From positions 1 to 6,911 of the forward strand of contig WJKT01000019.1 in the NCBI GenBank assembly GCA_014728955.1: a stretch of 6,911 bases of DNA. The letters are read 5' to 3'. The notes under the pieces are model-generated. The model was not told where the DNA came from, searched no databases, and saw nothing but the letters and a program-made list of their open reading frames with translations. Below, one piece after another: positions 1 to 5,578 of the stretch. The position numbers and the translations under genes were made by a program. Positions within the stretch are counted from its first letter, which is position 1. Each line of letters opens with the position of its first letter. Source of the DNA: Candidatus Peregrinibacteria bacterium (GTDB lineage: Bacteria; Patescibacteriota; Gracilibacteria; UBA1369; PNNO01).

Positions 1-2
1 GG

Positions 3-551
3 TCGTCATACCAAAATGAAGCAATTAGGCTAACGATAGGTGGTGATTTTACTTCCGTAAAACTAAAAATTCGTGGTGAAACAATAGGTGATGGCCTTAG
101 ATTTTTGTCTCTAAATTTTGGTGAAGAAAGCGGAATATTAAATTCCTCAAGAAAAAGTGCAAATAAACTTGATGTAGAAGAAACTAGCAAGCTAGGAGGT
201 GCATTCAGCAGTAAGAATCCAATTAACCTAGAAGTCGATTTGTTAAATCCAATAACTTTAGCGACAATTGGTTCAGAATCTTTTGAAGGTGGTAACGAAC
301 AAATTATACTTTGGGAACAAATGAGAATATCACCACCAACAGTCACATACTTGTTAGCGGCTCCCTTTACGGAATCAGGAGGCTATGGTGGAGCAAAGAT
401 AGAAATCATGGAAATTGATTATATATGCAAGGAGGAATCTGCTTGTAAAATAGATGTTTGTTCTACGGGCACGCTAACTACTCAATGTTTGTTAGATAGC
501 CTTGGAGAAGAGGCAATGCAAAGTTGGTGCGAACGTTCTAAGCGATGTTAA
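3..551 (+). CDS. C-terminal part of an unrecognised, probably secreted or surface protein (5' end outside window)
   Basis: The reading frame is open from the left edge to the TAA at 549-551, so at least 182 residues belong to a protein that starts outside the window. An internal TTG at 105 could be a start but has no convincing ribosome site, and the frame upstream of it reads as ordinary protein. The sequence is polar, rich in Gly, Ser, Thr and Asn, and has alternating hydrophobic residues suggesting beta strands. No membrane segment is visible. The last 45 residues carry five cysteines (in the stretches YICKEESACKIDVC, TTQC and SWCERSKRC), consistent with disulphides in an extracytoplasmic domain. 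The gene is followed by a strong intrinsic terminator, so it ends its transcription unit. I do not recognise the family, and the surface location is inferred only from composition. Confidence 0.7.
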   Translation, partial: SSYQNEAIRLTIGGDFTSVKLKIRGETIGDGLRFLSLNFGEESGILNSSRKSANKLDVEETSKLGGAFSSKNPINLEVDLLNPITLATIGSESFEGGNEQIILWEQMRISPPTVTYLLAAPFTESGGYGGAKIEIMEIDYICKEESACKIDVCSTGTLTTQCLLDSLGEEAMQSWCERSKRC

Positions 552-595
552 TAATTCCACCCCGAAAAAGGCGGAGATTTGAGCGTGGCTTTTCC

Positions 596-633
596 TGCGC
601 CGCCCGCCCCCGAACCTCGGGCGGCGCATTTTT
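596..633 (+). terminator. Rho-independent terminator after the partial gene
   Basis: Arms 596-606 and 618-628 form a perfect 11-bp stem (TGCGCCGCCCG with CGGGCGGCGCA) around an 11-base loop, followed directly by TTTTT at 629-633. It lies 45 bases after the stop at 551 and faces the plus strand. There is no T-run on the minus-strand side, so it should be unidirectional. The stem is almost pure G/C in an otherwise AT-rich neighbourhood. Confidence 0.88.
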
Positions 634-646
634 CACCTTCTCATCT

Positions 647-680
647 CAGGCGCGCGGTGGCCGGCCGCACCGCACGCCTG
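647..680. repeat. Long GC-rich inverted repeat without T-tail
   Basis: Arms CAGGCGCGCGGTG (647-659) and CACCGCACGCCTG (668-680) pair over 13 positions with a single C/A mismatch. The 8-base loop contains most of a GGCCGGCC palindrome (659-666). No T-run follows on either strand, so a standard intrinsic terminator is unlikely. It begins 13 bases after the terminator T-tract and lies 130 bases upstream of the glycosyltransferase start. It could be a dispersed palindromic element, a transcript-stabilising hairpin or a protein-binding site; the sequence alone does not decide. Confidence 0.6.
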
Positions 681-688
681 CAACAGCG

Positions 689-720
689 TTTTGCAAAATA
701 AGTCCGAACTTCGCTATAAG
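689..720 (+). promoter_or_regulatory. Candidate promoter for the glycosyltransferase operon, overlapping a palindrome
   Basis: TTGCAA (691-696) and TATAAG (715-720) are separated by 18 bases and resemble sigma-70 -35 and -10 boxes (each a partial match). The perfect 10-base palindrome TTTTGCAAAA (689-698) covers the -35 box, where a regulator could act. This promoter would give a leader of about 85 bases before the ATG at 811. A competing -10-like TATGAT lies at 772-777 but has no good -35. Both are pattern matches only. Confidence 0.35.
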
Positions 721-810
721 TGCAGCTCCACTCGTGCTCCCTCAGCTCTCTTCTTCCAACTTCATAAAAGCTATGATATTATCTGCGCACGTATAAAGGC
801 ATAACGATTT

Positions 811-2364
811 ATGAAACTGTGTACCAAAAGGCACAAGCGGTTGTATATAGAAATAATTGTGGTTGCAGCGCTTTTTGGGCTGGCACTGTATGTTGTTACC
901 TATATGCTGCCAAGCGCCTATATGCTGACCAAACCGCTGAATGTATACGATGAAGGGTTTTTGGTTACCGGTGCCAAACGTATAGCGCAAGGCGAAGTCC
1001 CATATCGTGATTTTTGGGCGCTTTATCAACCGTTTAATTATCTTATGCTTTCGGGGATATTTAAGATCGGGGGAGAAAGCATAATGGTTGAGCGTTTATA
1101 TGCAAGTGCTTTGGGCTTCTTTAATTTAGGAGCTTTATATTTGTTGTTTAGAATGAAAACCGGCCGACTCATGGCGGGATTTGCCGCGTTAACGTTCCTT
1201 TTATTTATGAGTCCTATGAAGCTTTTTCATGGGTTGCTTATTATATCAATCACACTTATTACATATCTTCTTGGACGAAAAAAAGAATCGGGCAGATGGG
1301 CGTATGTAGTGGGGATATTGGTGGGATTAACATTCATAACACGTCTTGATTTTGGCTTACTGATTGGTTTTGTAGCTTTTGTAAGTACGTTTTTGTTGTA
1401 TGGGAAACAAATGAAAAAAATTATAATGATGAATGCCAAAATGGCATGCGGTTTTTTAATTGTGTATATTCCAATATTGATATGGTTGGGCATAAACGGA
1501 GCATTACTGCCCTATGTGCAACAAACATTGTATTATCCGTTTTTTGGCGGGTTTGTTGCCCAAAGACAATTGTTGCTTCCTTCGATTCTGTCCCCATGGA
1601 AGGGGATTGGAGGGACTCTCTCTTTTATTGTGAATTGGTATTTCTGGGTAGTGGTTATCGGTGTGTTTATCGGTGGCATGCTCCTTACAAAATATAAACG
1701 GATACAAAAACAATTTATTGTTTTTTTCATACTCTGTATGGGAAGTTTACCCTATTTGTTTCAGCGAACCGACTTTCCTCATCTGGTTGGAATCAACATT
1801 CTTGGCTTGGCCTTTATTTACTATGTTATTATTACAGGCGCCATTAAAGATAAACGGCTTTATATAGCTGTATTTATTGTTCCGCTACTTCTGTTCTATT
1901 ATCCTTTTAAAACATATTTTTTACGCTCATATACAGAGCCGACGGCTATGCGTGTGTACTCATATTATGAGATGCCGCTTCCGGTTTCCGAGCATAACGA
2001 TAATCTTGAACGTTTGCGAGATGATGTTTTGCAAACAGTCGATAAAAATGAACCTCTTTATATTGGATTAGCTGATCACAGCACTTTGTTTATCAATAAT
2101 TCGATGCTGTATTTTATGCTGCCAAATCCGATCGCGACTCGATATCATGAGCTTCATCCGGGCGTGGCAAATACCGTTCCGGTGCAGCGTGAAATTATAG
2201 GTGAATTGGAAAAGGTTGATTACGTCGTCTTGTGGGATTATTTTTATTGCGAACCCAATGAAAGTTGTGTTGGTACGGACGTGACGCTGATTGACGACTA
2301 TATAGATGATAATTTTAGTCAGCTACGACATTATGGGGCTTATCAGTTAATGAAACGAAAATAA
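811..2364 (+). CDS. GT-C fold membrane glycosyltransferase (GT39/PMT_2-like)
   Basis: This 517-residue polytopic protein looks like an ArnT/PMT-type transferase that uses a polyprenyl-phosphate-linked sugar as donor outside the membrane. A first membrane helix (about 12-32) leads into an outer loop with the acidic pair D47-E48, expected to be the catalytic metal/acid site of GT-C enzymes. G61-W69 (GEVPYRDFW) and Y72-P74 follow, the hallmark loop of bacterial GT39-like proteins. About ten hydrophobic helices extend to around residue 380, with an RLD motif at 178-180. The last 130 residues are soluble and end in a Gly-Ala-Tyr-Gln-Leu segment typical of these proteins. The ATG at 811 has only a weak AAAGG 11 bases upstream. 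The stop abuts the next ATG with no spacer, so it is almost certainly translated with the UbiA and SMR-like genes, which would make and flip its donor. The acceptor is unknown and the exact sugar is inferred from the neighbours. Confidence 0.82.
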   Translation: MKLCTKRHKRLYIEIIVVAALFGLALYVVTYMLPSAYMLTKPLNVYDEGFLVTGAKRIAQGEVPYRDFWALYQPFNYLMLSGIFKIGGESIMVERLYASALGFFNLGALYLLFRMKTGRLMAGFAALTFLLFMSPMKLFHGLLIISITLITYLLGRKKESGRWAYVVGILVGLTFITRLDFGLLIGFVAFVSTFLLYGKQMKKIIMMNAKMACGFLIVYIPILIWLGINGALLPYVQQTLYYPFFGGFVAQRQLLLPSILSPWKGIGGTLSFIVNWYFWVVVIGVFIGGMLLTKYKRIQKQFIVFFILCMGSLPYLFQRTDFPHLVGINILGLAFIYYVIITGAIKDKRLYIAVFIVPLLLFYYPFKTYFLRSYTEPTAMRVYSYYEMPLPVSEHNDNLERLRDDVLQTVDKNEPLYIGLADHSTLFINNSMLYFMLPNPIATRYHELHPGVANTVPVQREIIGELEKVDYVVLWDYFYCEPNESCVGTDVTLIDDYIDDNFSQLRHYGAYQLMKRK

Positions 2365-3666
2365 ATGAGTACAGTGTATTTTAAAGATCTGGAGATAACG
2401 TTTGCCGACTCAATCGTATTGCTTGATATTGATGGAACGATTGTATTTGACTCTCAAGATGATATTGATGGTAGTTACGATAAAGTCCAAGAAATAAAGA
2501 AAAAAAACAACCGGATTTTTTTATGTTCAAATACTCCGGATCAGGAAAGGGTTAAGCGGCTCAGTAAACAATTGGGAGTTGATTATATCGCTACACCTCA
2601 TCAAAAACCGAGCACTAAGATGATTAAAGGCAGTAAACTGCAAGATGCATCACGTGAAATCATGATTGTCATAGGGGATAAACTTATTACCGATGGGTGG
2701 TTTGCAAAAAGATTACGGGTTTCATTTATAAAGGTGAAACGCCTTGTTTCTGAACGTGACTCAGCATTAACCAAACTTGTTCATCGTTTTGATGATGCGC
2801 TGTTTTGGCTGGCTATACATGTTTTTCCTTATATACGATTGGCTCGGCCTCATCACTGGATTAAAAACGTGTTAGTGTTTGCTCCATTGTTTTTTGCGGG
2901 ATCGTTTTTTAACGTTTACAAGCTTATACCGGGAATTTACCTTTTTGTTGCGTTCAGTTTGCTTGCCAGCGCTATTTATATTCTGAATGATATTCGCGAT
3001 AGGTATGAAGACAGCATGCATCCGATTAAAAAAAGTCGTCCGATAGCTTCGGGTAACATTAGTGTTGCTCGTGCTGTTGTTATGATGATTGTACTTTTGG
3101 GTATTGGTGGGCTTCTATTGTTTTCGTTTCCAGTTGGTACACAGGCGGTATTGGGCGGGTATGTGCTACTCAATGTTCTTTATAGTTTTTGGCTTAAGCA
3201 TAAGCCGATTGTGGATATTTTCATGGTAGCTTTTATGTATGTATTGCGTATTTATGCGGGTGGTACATTTTTTGCCATTGAATTGTCGGTTTGGATTATT
3301 TTATGCACCTTCTTTTTGGCGCTGTTTTTGGTTATTGCAAAAAGGCGTTCGGAATACAACGCTTTGGGTAAAAACGCTTCACGAAAAGTAATGCATTTAT
3401 ATAACAATGCTTTTTTGGATCATATGCTGACGATTTCAACTACGTTTTGTTTGATGTCGTATAGTTTTTATTTGGTTTCTTTTGGAAATACCCCTCTTAT
3501 TTTTGCTTTTTTCTTTGTTCTTTTTGGTATTATGCGATACTTATATTTGGTATATCGCTATAATTTGGGTGAATCACCGGAAATTATTGTGATAAAAGAT
3601 CCGTGGATGCTGATAAGTATTGTCGCATGGATACTCTATAATACGTATTTTCTTTATTACTATTGA
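2365..3666 (+). CDS. HAD phosphatase-UbiA fusion: decaprenyl-phosphate phosphoribosyltransferase-type enzyme
   Basis: This 433-residue protein has two parts. Residues 15-130 form a HAD domain with all motifs: D21-I-D23-G-T (nucleophile and acid), S55 in LCSNT, K81, and GDKLITD at 104-110. The spacing and the GDxxxTD motif recall the YqeG/Gep4 lipid-phosphate phosphatases. Residues 158-433 are a UbiA prenyltransferase: RPHHWIKN (161-168), the first Asp-rich motif N208-D209-x2-D212-x3-D216, KKSRPIASG (222-230), LYSFWLK with D284, YVLR-AGG (292-300), and AKRRSEY near 323. These are the signatures of the decaprenyl-phosphate phosphoribosyltransferase subgroup (mycobacterial UbiA, Rv3806c), which couples PRPP to polyprenyl phosphate. 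Rv3806c is about 300 residues, so the extra length is the HAD domain. By inference the HAD part removes the 5-phosphate from the lipid-linked phosphoribose. HAD-UbiA fusions are known, but their substrate is less certain. The start abuts the previous stop, has no Shine-Dalgarno, and is probably translationally coupled. Confidence 0.87.
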   Translation: MSTVYFKDLEITFADSIVLLDIDGTIVFDSQDDIDGSYDKVQEIKKKNNRIFLCSNTPDQERVKRLSKQLGVDYIATPHQKPSTKMIKGSKLQDASREIMIVIGDKLITDGWFAKRLRVSFIKVKRLVSERDSALTKLVHRFDDALFWLAIHVFPYIRLARPHHWIKNVLVFAPLFFAGSFFNVYKLIPGIYLFVAFSLLASAIYILNDIRDRYEDSMHPIKKSRPIASGNISVARAVVMMIVLLGIGGLLLFSFPVGTQAVLGGYVLLNVLYSFWLKHKPIVDIFMVAFMYVLRIYAGGTFFAIELSVWIILCTFFLALFLVIAKRRSEYNALGKNASRKVMHLYNNAFLDHMLTISTTFCLMSYSFYLVSFGNTPLIFAFFFVLFGIMRYLYLVYRYNLGESPEIIVIKDPWMLISIVAWILYNTYFLYYY

Positions 3667-3667
3667 T

Positions 3668-4030
3668 ATGAAATATGGACTGTTGGCTTTCGCCATTGTA
3701 TTAAATGCTTGTGCAAACATTATGATGAAATTGGGTGCGCTTAAACTCGGATCGATAAGCGGGTTAAGCATAACCGACTTTGTTGTGAAATTTATCACGA
3801 ATTATTATTTACTATTTGGCATTTTTTTGTTTGCCATTAATATTTTTCTGTACATTATTATTTTGACGAAAATCAATATATCGATTGTGTATCCTATCTG
3901 GACGTCCGGTGGGTTTCTTCTTATATCGCTGTTATCGGTCTTGTATTTGAAGGAATCTCTGAGCGTGGTGCAGATTATCGGAATTTTTCTGGTGGCGTCG
4001 GGTATAACGCTTCTTGCATATAAATTCTAG
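3668..4030 (+). CDS. SMR/EamA-fold four-helix membrane protein, probable lipid-linked sugar flippase subunit
   Basis: I start this gene at ATG 3668, one base after the preceding TGA, giving 120 residues. An in-frame ATG at 3620 would overlap the UbiA gene and add 16 residues unlike an SMR N-terminus. Four hydrophobic helices fill the protein, the usual size and layout of small multidrug resistance-fold proteins. The third-helix region has YPIWTSGGFLLISLLSVLYL followed by KESL and a final VxIIGIFLVASGITLLA helix, as in EmrE and ArnE/ArnF. The essential EmrE Glu14, eight residues before the conserved Lys (K21 here), is replaced by N13, which argues against drug/proton antiport and for an ArnE/ArnF-type role in moving undecaprenyl-phosphate-linked sugar across the membrane. 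Position immediately behind the UbiA fusion and the GT-C enzyme supports this. It ends in TAG with no clear terminator. Substrate and direction are inferred. Confidence 0.78.
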   Translation: MKYGLLAFAIVLNACANIMMKLGALKLGSISGLSITDFVVKFITNYYLLFGIFLFAINIFLYIIILTKINISIVYPIWTSGGFLLISLLSVLYLKESLSVVQIIGIFLVASGITLLAYKF

Positions 4031-4077
4031 ATGAAAAAGAGCGCGTAACCCTTTATGTTTTATTTGTCGGAAGGGTG

Positions 4078-4086
4078 TGGTATATT
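4078..4086 (+). promoter_or_regulatory. Extended -10 promoter for the DUF378 gene
   Basis: TGG followed by TATATT (4081-4086) forms a TGn-extended -10 element, with no good -35 at the standard distance. Transcription would begin near 4093, giving a leader of about 20 bases before ATG 4113. That leader contains no GGAGG-like ribosome site; it reads ACACCTTTCTT just before the ATG. Confidence 0.45.
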
Positions 4087-4112
4087 TTGAGTAAATACTT
4101 AACACCTTTCTT

Positions 4113-4331
4113 ATGAAAGCTCTTGGTACCCTTGCAATGTTCCTGACCGTTGTAGGAGCCCTCAACTGGGGACTTGTTGGTATCGGTGGATTCGCTGAAA
4201 CCAATCTCAATTTGGTAAATTTGATCTTTGGATCAATGCCGACGGTTGAACTTGTTGTTTACATTTTAGTTGGTCTTTCTGGACTCCTTGTCGGATGGGC
4301 ACATGCAACAAAAAAATGTGAAATGAAATAA
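4113..4331 (+). CDS. DUF378 family small membrane protein
   Basis: This 72-residue protein has two hydrophobic helices (about 3-24 and 45-63) and the family signature GALNWGLVGI at 15-24, with F27 and a VNLIFG segment before the second helix. It ends in a short charged cytoplasmic-type tail. DUF378 proteins are widespread small membrane proteins of unknown function. Length and motif order match the family closely, so the assignment is firm while the role remains unknown. The gene stands alone, with its own probable promoter upstream and a strong terminator 10 bases after the TAA. Many of its codons end in C or T in the pattern of highly expressed genes (ACC, CTC, AAC, TTC, ATC, GGT), unlike the AT-ending codons of the operon before it. 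Confidence 0.9.
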   Translation: MKALGTLAMFLTVVGALNWGLVGIGGFAETNLNLVNLIFGSMPTVELVVYILVGLSGLLVGWAHATKKCEMK

Positions 4332-4341
4332 ATTGTTTGCA

Positions 4342-4381
4342 AAAAAACCCGGTATATTTTATATGGTATATCGGGTTTTTT
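4342..4381 (+). terminator. Intrinsic terminator of the DUF378 gene, potentially bidirectional
   Basis: CCCGGTATA (4348-4356) pairs with TATATCGGG (4367-4375), with one G/T wobble and a 10-base loop. The A-tract 4342-4347 and T-tract 4376-4381 flank the stem symmetrically, so it can terminate transcription from either side. It starts 10 bases after the DUF378 stop. Confidence 0.88.
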
Positions 4382-4388
4382 GTTATAT

Positions 4389-4433
4389 AAAAAAAGCCCT
4401 TCCGATGTTCATGTGGATAAACATCGGGAGGGC
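4389..4433 (-). terminator. Intrinsic terminator of the minus-strand gene at 4441
   Basis: GCCCTTCCGATGTT (4396-4409) pairs with AACATCGGGAGGGC (4420-4433) over 14 positions with a single wobble and a 10-base loop. On the minus strand the hairpin is followed by seven T residues (A-run 4389-4395 on the plus strand). It begins 7 bases beyond the stop of the convergent gene. Confidence 0.9.
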
Positions 4434-4440
4434 ACGTGTT

Positions 4441-4956
4441 CTAATGATCTTTGGTTACTTCTTCATATAATTCTTGAATTTTCGTTGCAATGCTGATTAC
4501 GGATTCCGAAACATTGCGTGGAGATACTTGTTTCGTAGGCTCCCCATCACGTTCAAGATAAAGTTTCCCATCGGTTGATACTCTGAGCCATCCTGCTGCA
4601 AGAGGCAAGTTATAAACGCCTTCTCGGTTGTCAGCTCGGGCATTTCGGTAGGTTGCCGGCACTAAAATATGGTTTGGTAACTTTTTTATGAAATGTTTAA
4701 AGAAGTCCGGATGGTTTGTGTGCTGCAGGCTCGGTTTAAAATAAAATTCCAATGCAGCCCCATGTTTTTTTCGTATATCAAGAGATTTAATACGAAATTT
4801 TGGATTTTCAGGTACTTGGGCCGTAATTGGATTTACTTCTTGTACATCGATAATGCACGGGATGCACAGTTCGTTTCCGGTTTTGTCAAAAACAATGAGA
4901 TTTGAACGTTTTGGAAATTCACGAGTTGTTTCAGTAGCAGTCGTAGTTGTAGTCAT
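4441..4956 (-). CDS. Unrecognised 171-residue protein (possible longer form with a membrane anchor)
   Basis: I do not recognise this protein. I chose the ATG at 4956 because GGAGG lies 6 bases upstream, the only textbook ribosome site in the window. This form begins with a Thr-rich stretch (MTTTTTATETT) and continues as a soluble mixed alpha/beta sequence. Features include a LIVFDKTGNELCIPCIID segment with two cysteines, a basic region around IRKKHG, a DFFKHFIKKLPNHILVP segment, a GWLRVSTDGKLYLERDG beta-hairpin-like stretch, and a C-terminal helix (ESVISIATKIQELYEEV). The same frame is open upstream to a GTG at 5082. That extension would add 42 residues including a clear hydrophobic segment (about 9-31 of the long form), making an anchored protein. 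A consensus TATAAT at 5101-5106 lies just upstream of the longer start, so the choice is not settled. It lies downstream of the rescue-factor gene on the same strand and has its own terminator. Confidence 0.72.
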   Translation of the reverse strand: MTTTTTATETTREFPKRSNLIVFDKTGNELCIPCIIDVQEVNPITAQVPENPKFRIKSLDIRKKHGAALEFYFKPSLQHTNHPDFFKHFIKKLPNHILVPATYRNARADNREGVYNLPLAAGWLRVSTDGKLYLERDGEPTKQVSPRNVSESVISIATKIQELYEEVTKDH

Positions 4957-4962
4957 AGTAAT

Positions 4963-4967
4963 CCTCC
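4963..4967 (-). promoter_or_regulatory. Strong Shine-Dalgarno deciding the 4956 start
   Basis: On the minus strand GGAGG sits 6 bases before ATG 4956. Other starts in this window have weak or no such site, so it stands out and supports the short form of the downstream protein. In the long form the same bases encode Trp-Arg, so a chance match is possible. Confidence 0.6.
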
Positions 4968-5100
4968 ATACGTGGCAGTGGTATGCTGAAAAAAAAGTAT
5001 ATATGCCACACGCTATATACGCAGCAAAAAGTAGAAGCAAACTGTCAAATAACATTAGAGTGGTCTTGATAATCGTCCTCACGGGTAATAGAGTGGAACG

Positions 5101-5106
5101 ATTATA
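5101..5106 (-). promoter_or_regulatory. Consensus -10 box upstream of the minus-strand gene
   Basis: The minus strand reads TATAAT exactly (ATTATA on the plus strand), 17 bases beyond the stop end of the rescue-factor gene. No good -35 is seen. Transcription would begin near 5094, 12 bases before the GTG at 5082 and about 138 bases before the ATG at 4956. Confidence 0.45.
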
Positions 5107-5123
5107 CTAAAACCTGTAGGATG

Positions 5124-5546
5124 TTAATGGAATTCGTCAGACAAGTCAACGGGCTTTCTTCTGCGAATTTTTTCGGCTCTTCGTTTTTTTATTTCACGTA
5201 ATTTTTCTTTAGCACGTTTTGATCGTCGTTTTTTTTGTTTGCGTAATTTATATATTTTTTGTGCCCGTTCCGATTTTTTACCTTTCACATGGTCTTCAAT
5301 TTTGTCGATAAGAAGACGATATGCAGTCATTCGGTTTTGTGCTTGTTCACGATGTTCCTGGCATCGAACTTCTATTCCGGTCGGGAGATGTTTAAGCTGT
5401 ACGGTGCTGGCCGAAGTATTGATTTTTTGCCCGCCATGGCCACCGCCGCGTATAAACTGTTCTTCAATATCTTCGGGATGAATATCCAGTTTTTTCGCTT
5501 TTTTTAATGACTTTTGCTTGAGTGGGACAGGAAAGTTTTGGGTCAT
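5124..5546 (-). CDS. GGQ-domain ribosome rescue factor, MTRFR/C12orf65-like (release-factor-like protein)
   Basis: This 140-residue protein is a stand-alone release-factor catalytic domain (PF00472 type). After a short N-terminus, IEEQFIRGGGHGGQKIN (27-43) carries the GGQ at 38-40 that enters the peptidyl transferase centre and drives peptidyl-tRNA hydrolysis. It is followed by VQLKHLPTGIEVRCQEHREQ and NRMTA, the conserved core of class-I factors. Codon-recognition domains are absent. The C-terminus from about residue 88 is a long, strongly Lys/Arg-rich helix (KKRRSKRAKEKLREIKKRR) expected to bind rRNA. The HGGQ context, the KLD-x5-IEEQF-type lead-in, the LKH-PTGI core and the long basic tail resemble human mitochondrial MTRFR more than ArfB/YaeJ. 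By family analogy it should free stalled nascent chains without a stop codon. The ATG at 5546 has only a weak GAG-like ribosome site. It is divergent from tsaB across 61 bases. Confidence 0.85.
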   Translation of the reverse strand: MTQNFPVPLKQKSLKKAKKLDIHPEDIEEQFIRGGGHGGQKINTSASTVQLKHLPTGIEVRCQEHREQAQNRMTAYRLLIDKIEDHVKGKKSERAQKIYKLRKQKKRRSKRAKEKLREIKKRRAEKIRRRKPVDLSDEFH

Positions 5547-5550
5547 TGAT

Positions 5551-5578
5551 TTTACTCGCTAACAAAGTTCTGTATAAT
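5551..5578 (+). promoter_or_regulatory. Candidate promoter of tsaB-rsmI
   Basis: TTTACT (5551-5556) and a consensus TATAAT (5573-5578) are 16 bases apart. Transcription would begin near 5585, about 23 bases before ATG 5608. The opposite strand across the same bases also holds a weaker -10-like TTATAC for the divergent rescue-factor gene. Confidence 0.5.

Noticed and set aside
545..796. 83-residue plus-strand ORF
   Set aside because: It runs through the terminator and GC-rich hairpin, has Arg/Pro-rich low-complexity content from the GC-rich arms, and lacks a ribosome site.
742..1029. 95-residue minus-strand ORF
   Set aside because: It is antisense to the start of the glycosyltransferase, whose family motifs (DEG, GEVPYRDFW) lie in the same bases.
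3664..3666. TGA read as glycine (code 25)
   Set aside because: The next ORF starts at 3668 in a different frame, and the UbiA protein is already full length, so TGA acts as a stop here.
3620..3667. Upstream ATG extending the SMR-like protein by 16 residues
   Set aside because: It would overlap the UbiA gene. The ATG at 3668 gives a normal SMR N-terminus and a 1-base junction like the other operon junction.
4048..4076. ACCCTT/AAGGGT inverted repeat as terminator of the sugar operon
   Set aside because: The stem is only 6 bp with a 17-base loop and no T-run directly after it. The operon's end is therefore not marked by a clear intrinsic terminator.
3932..4210. 92-residue minus-strand ORF
   Set aside because: It spans the end of the SMR-like gene, the DUF378 promoter and the DUF378 start on the opposite strand, and has no recognisable features.
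5239..5507. Plus-strand ORFs of 80 and 82 residues
   Set aside because: They are antisense to the GGQ rescue factor, which has a clear catalytic motif and family core.
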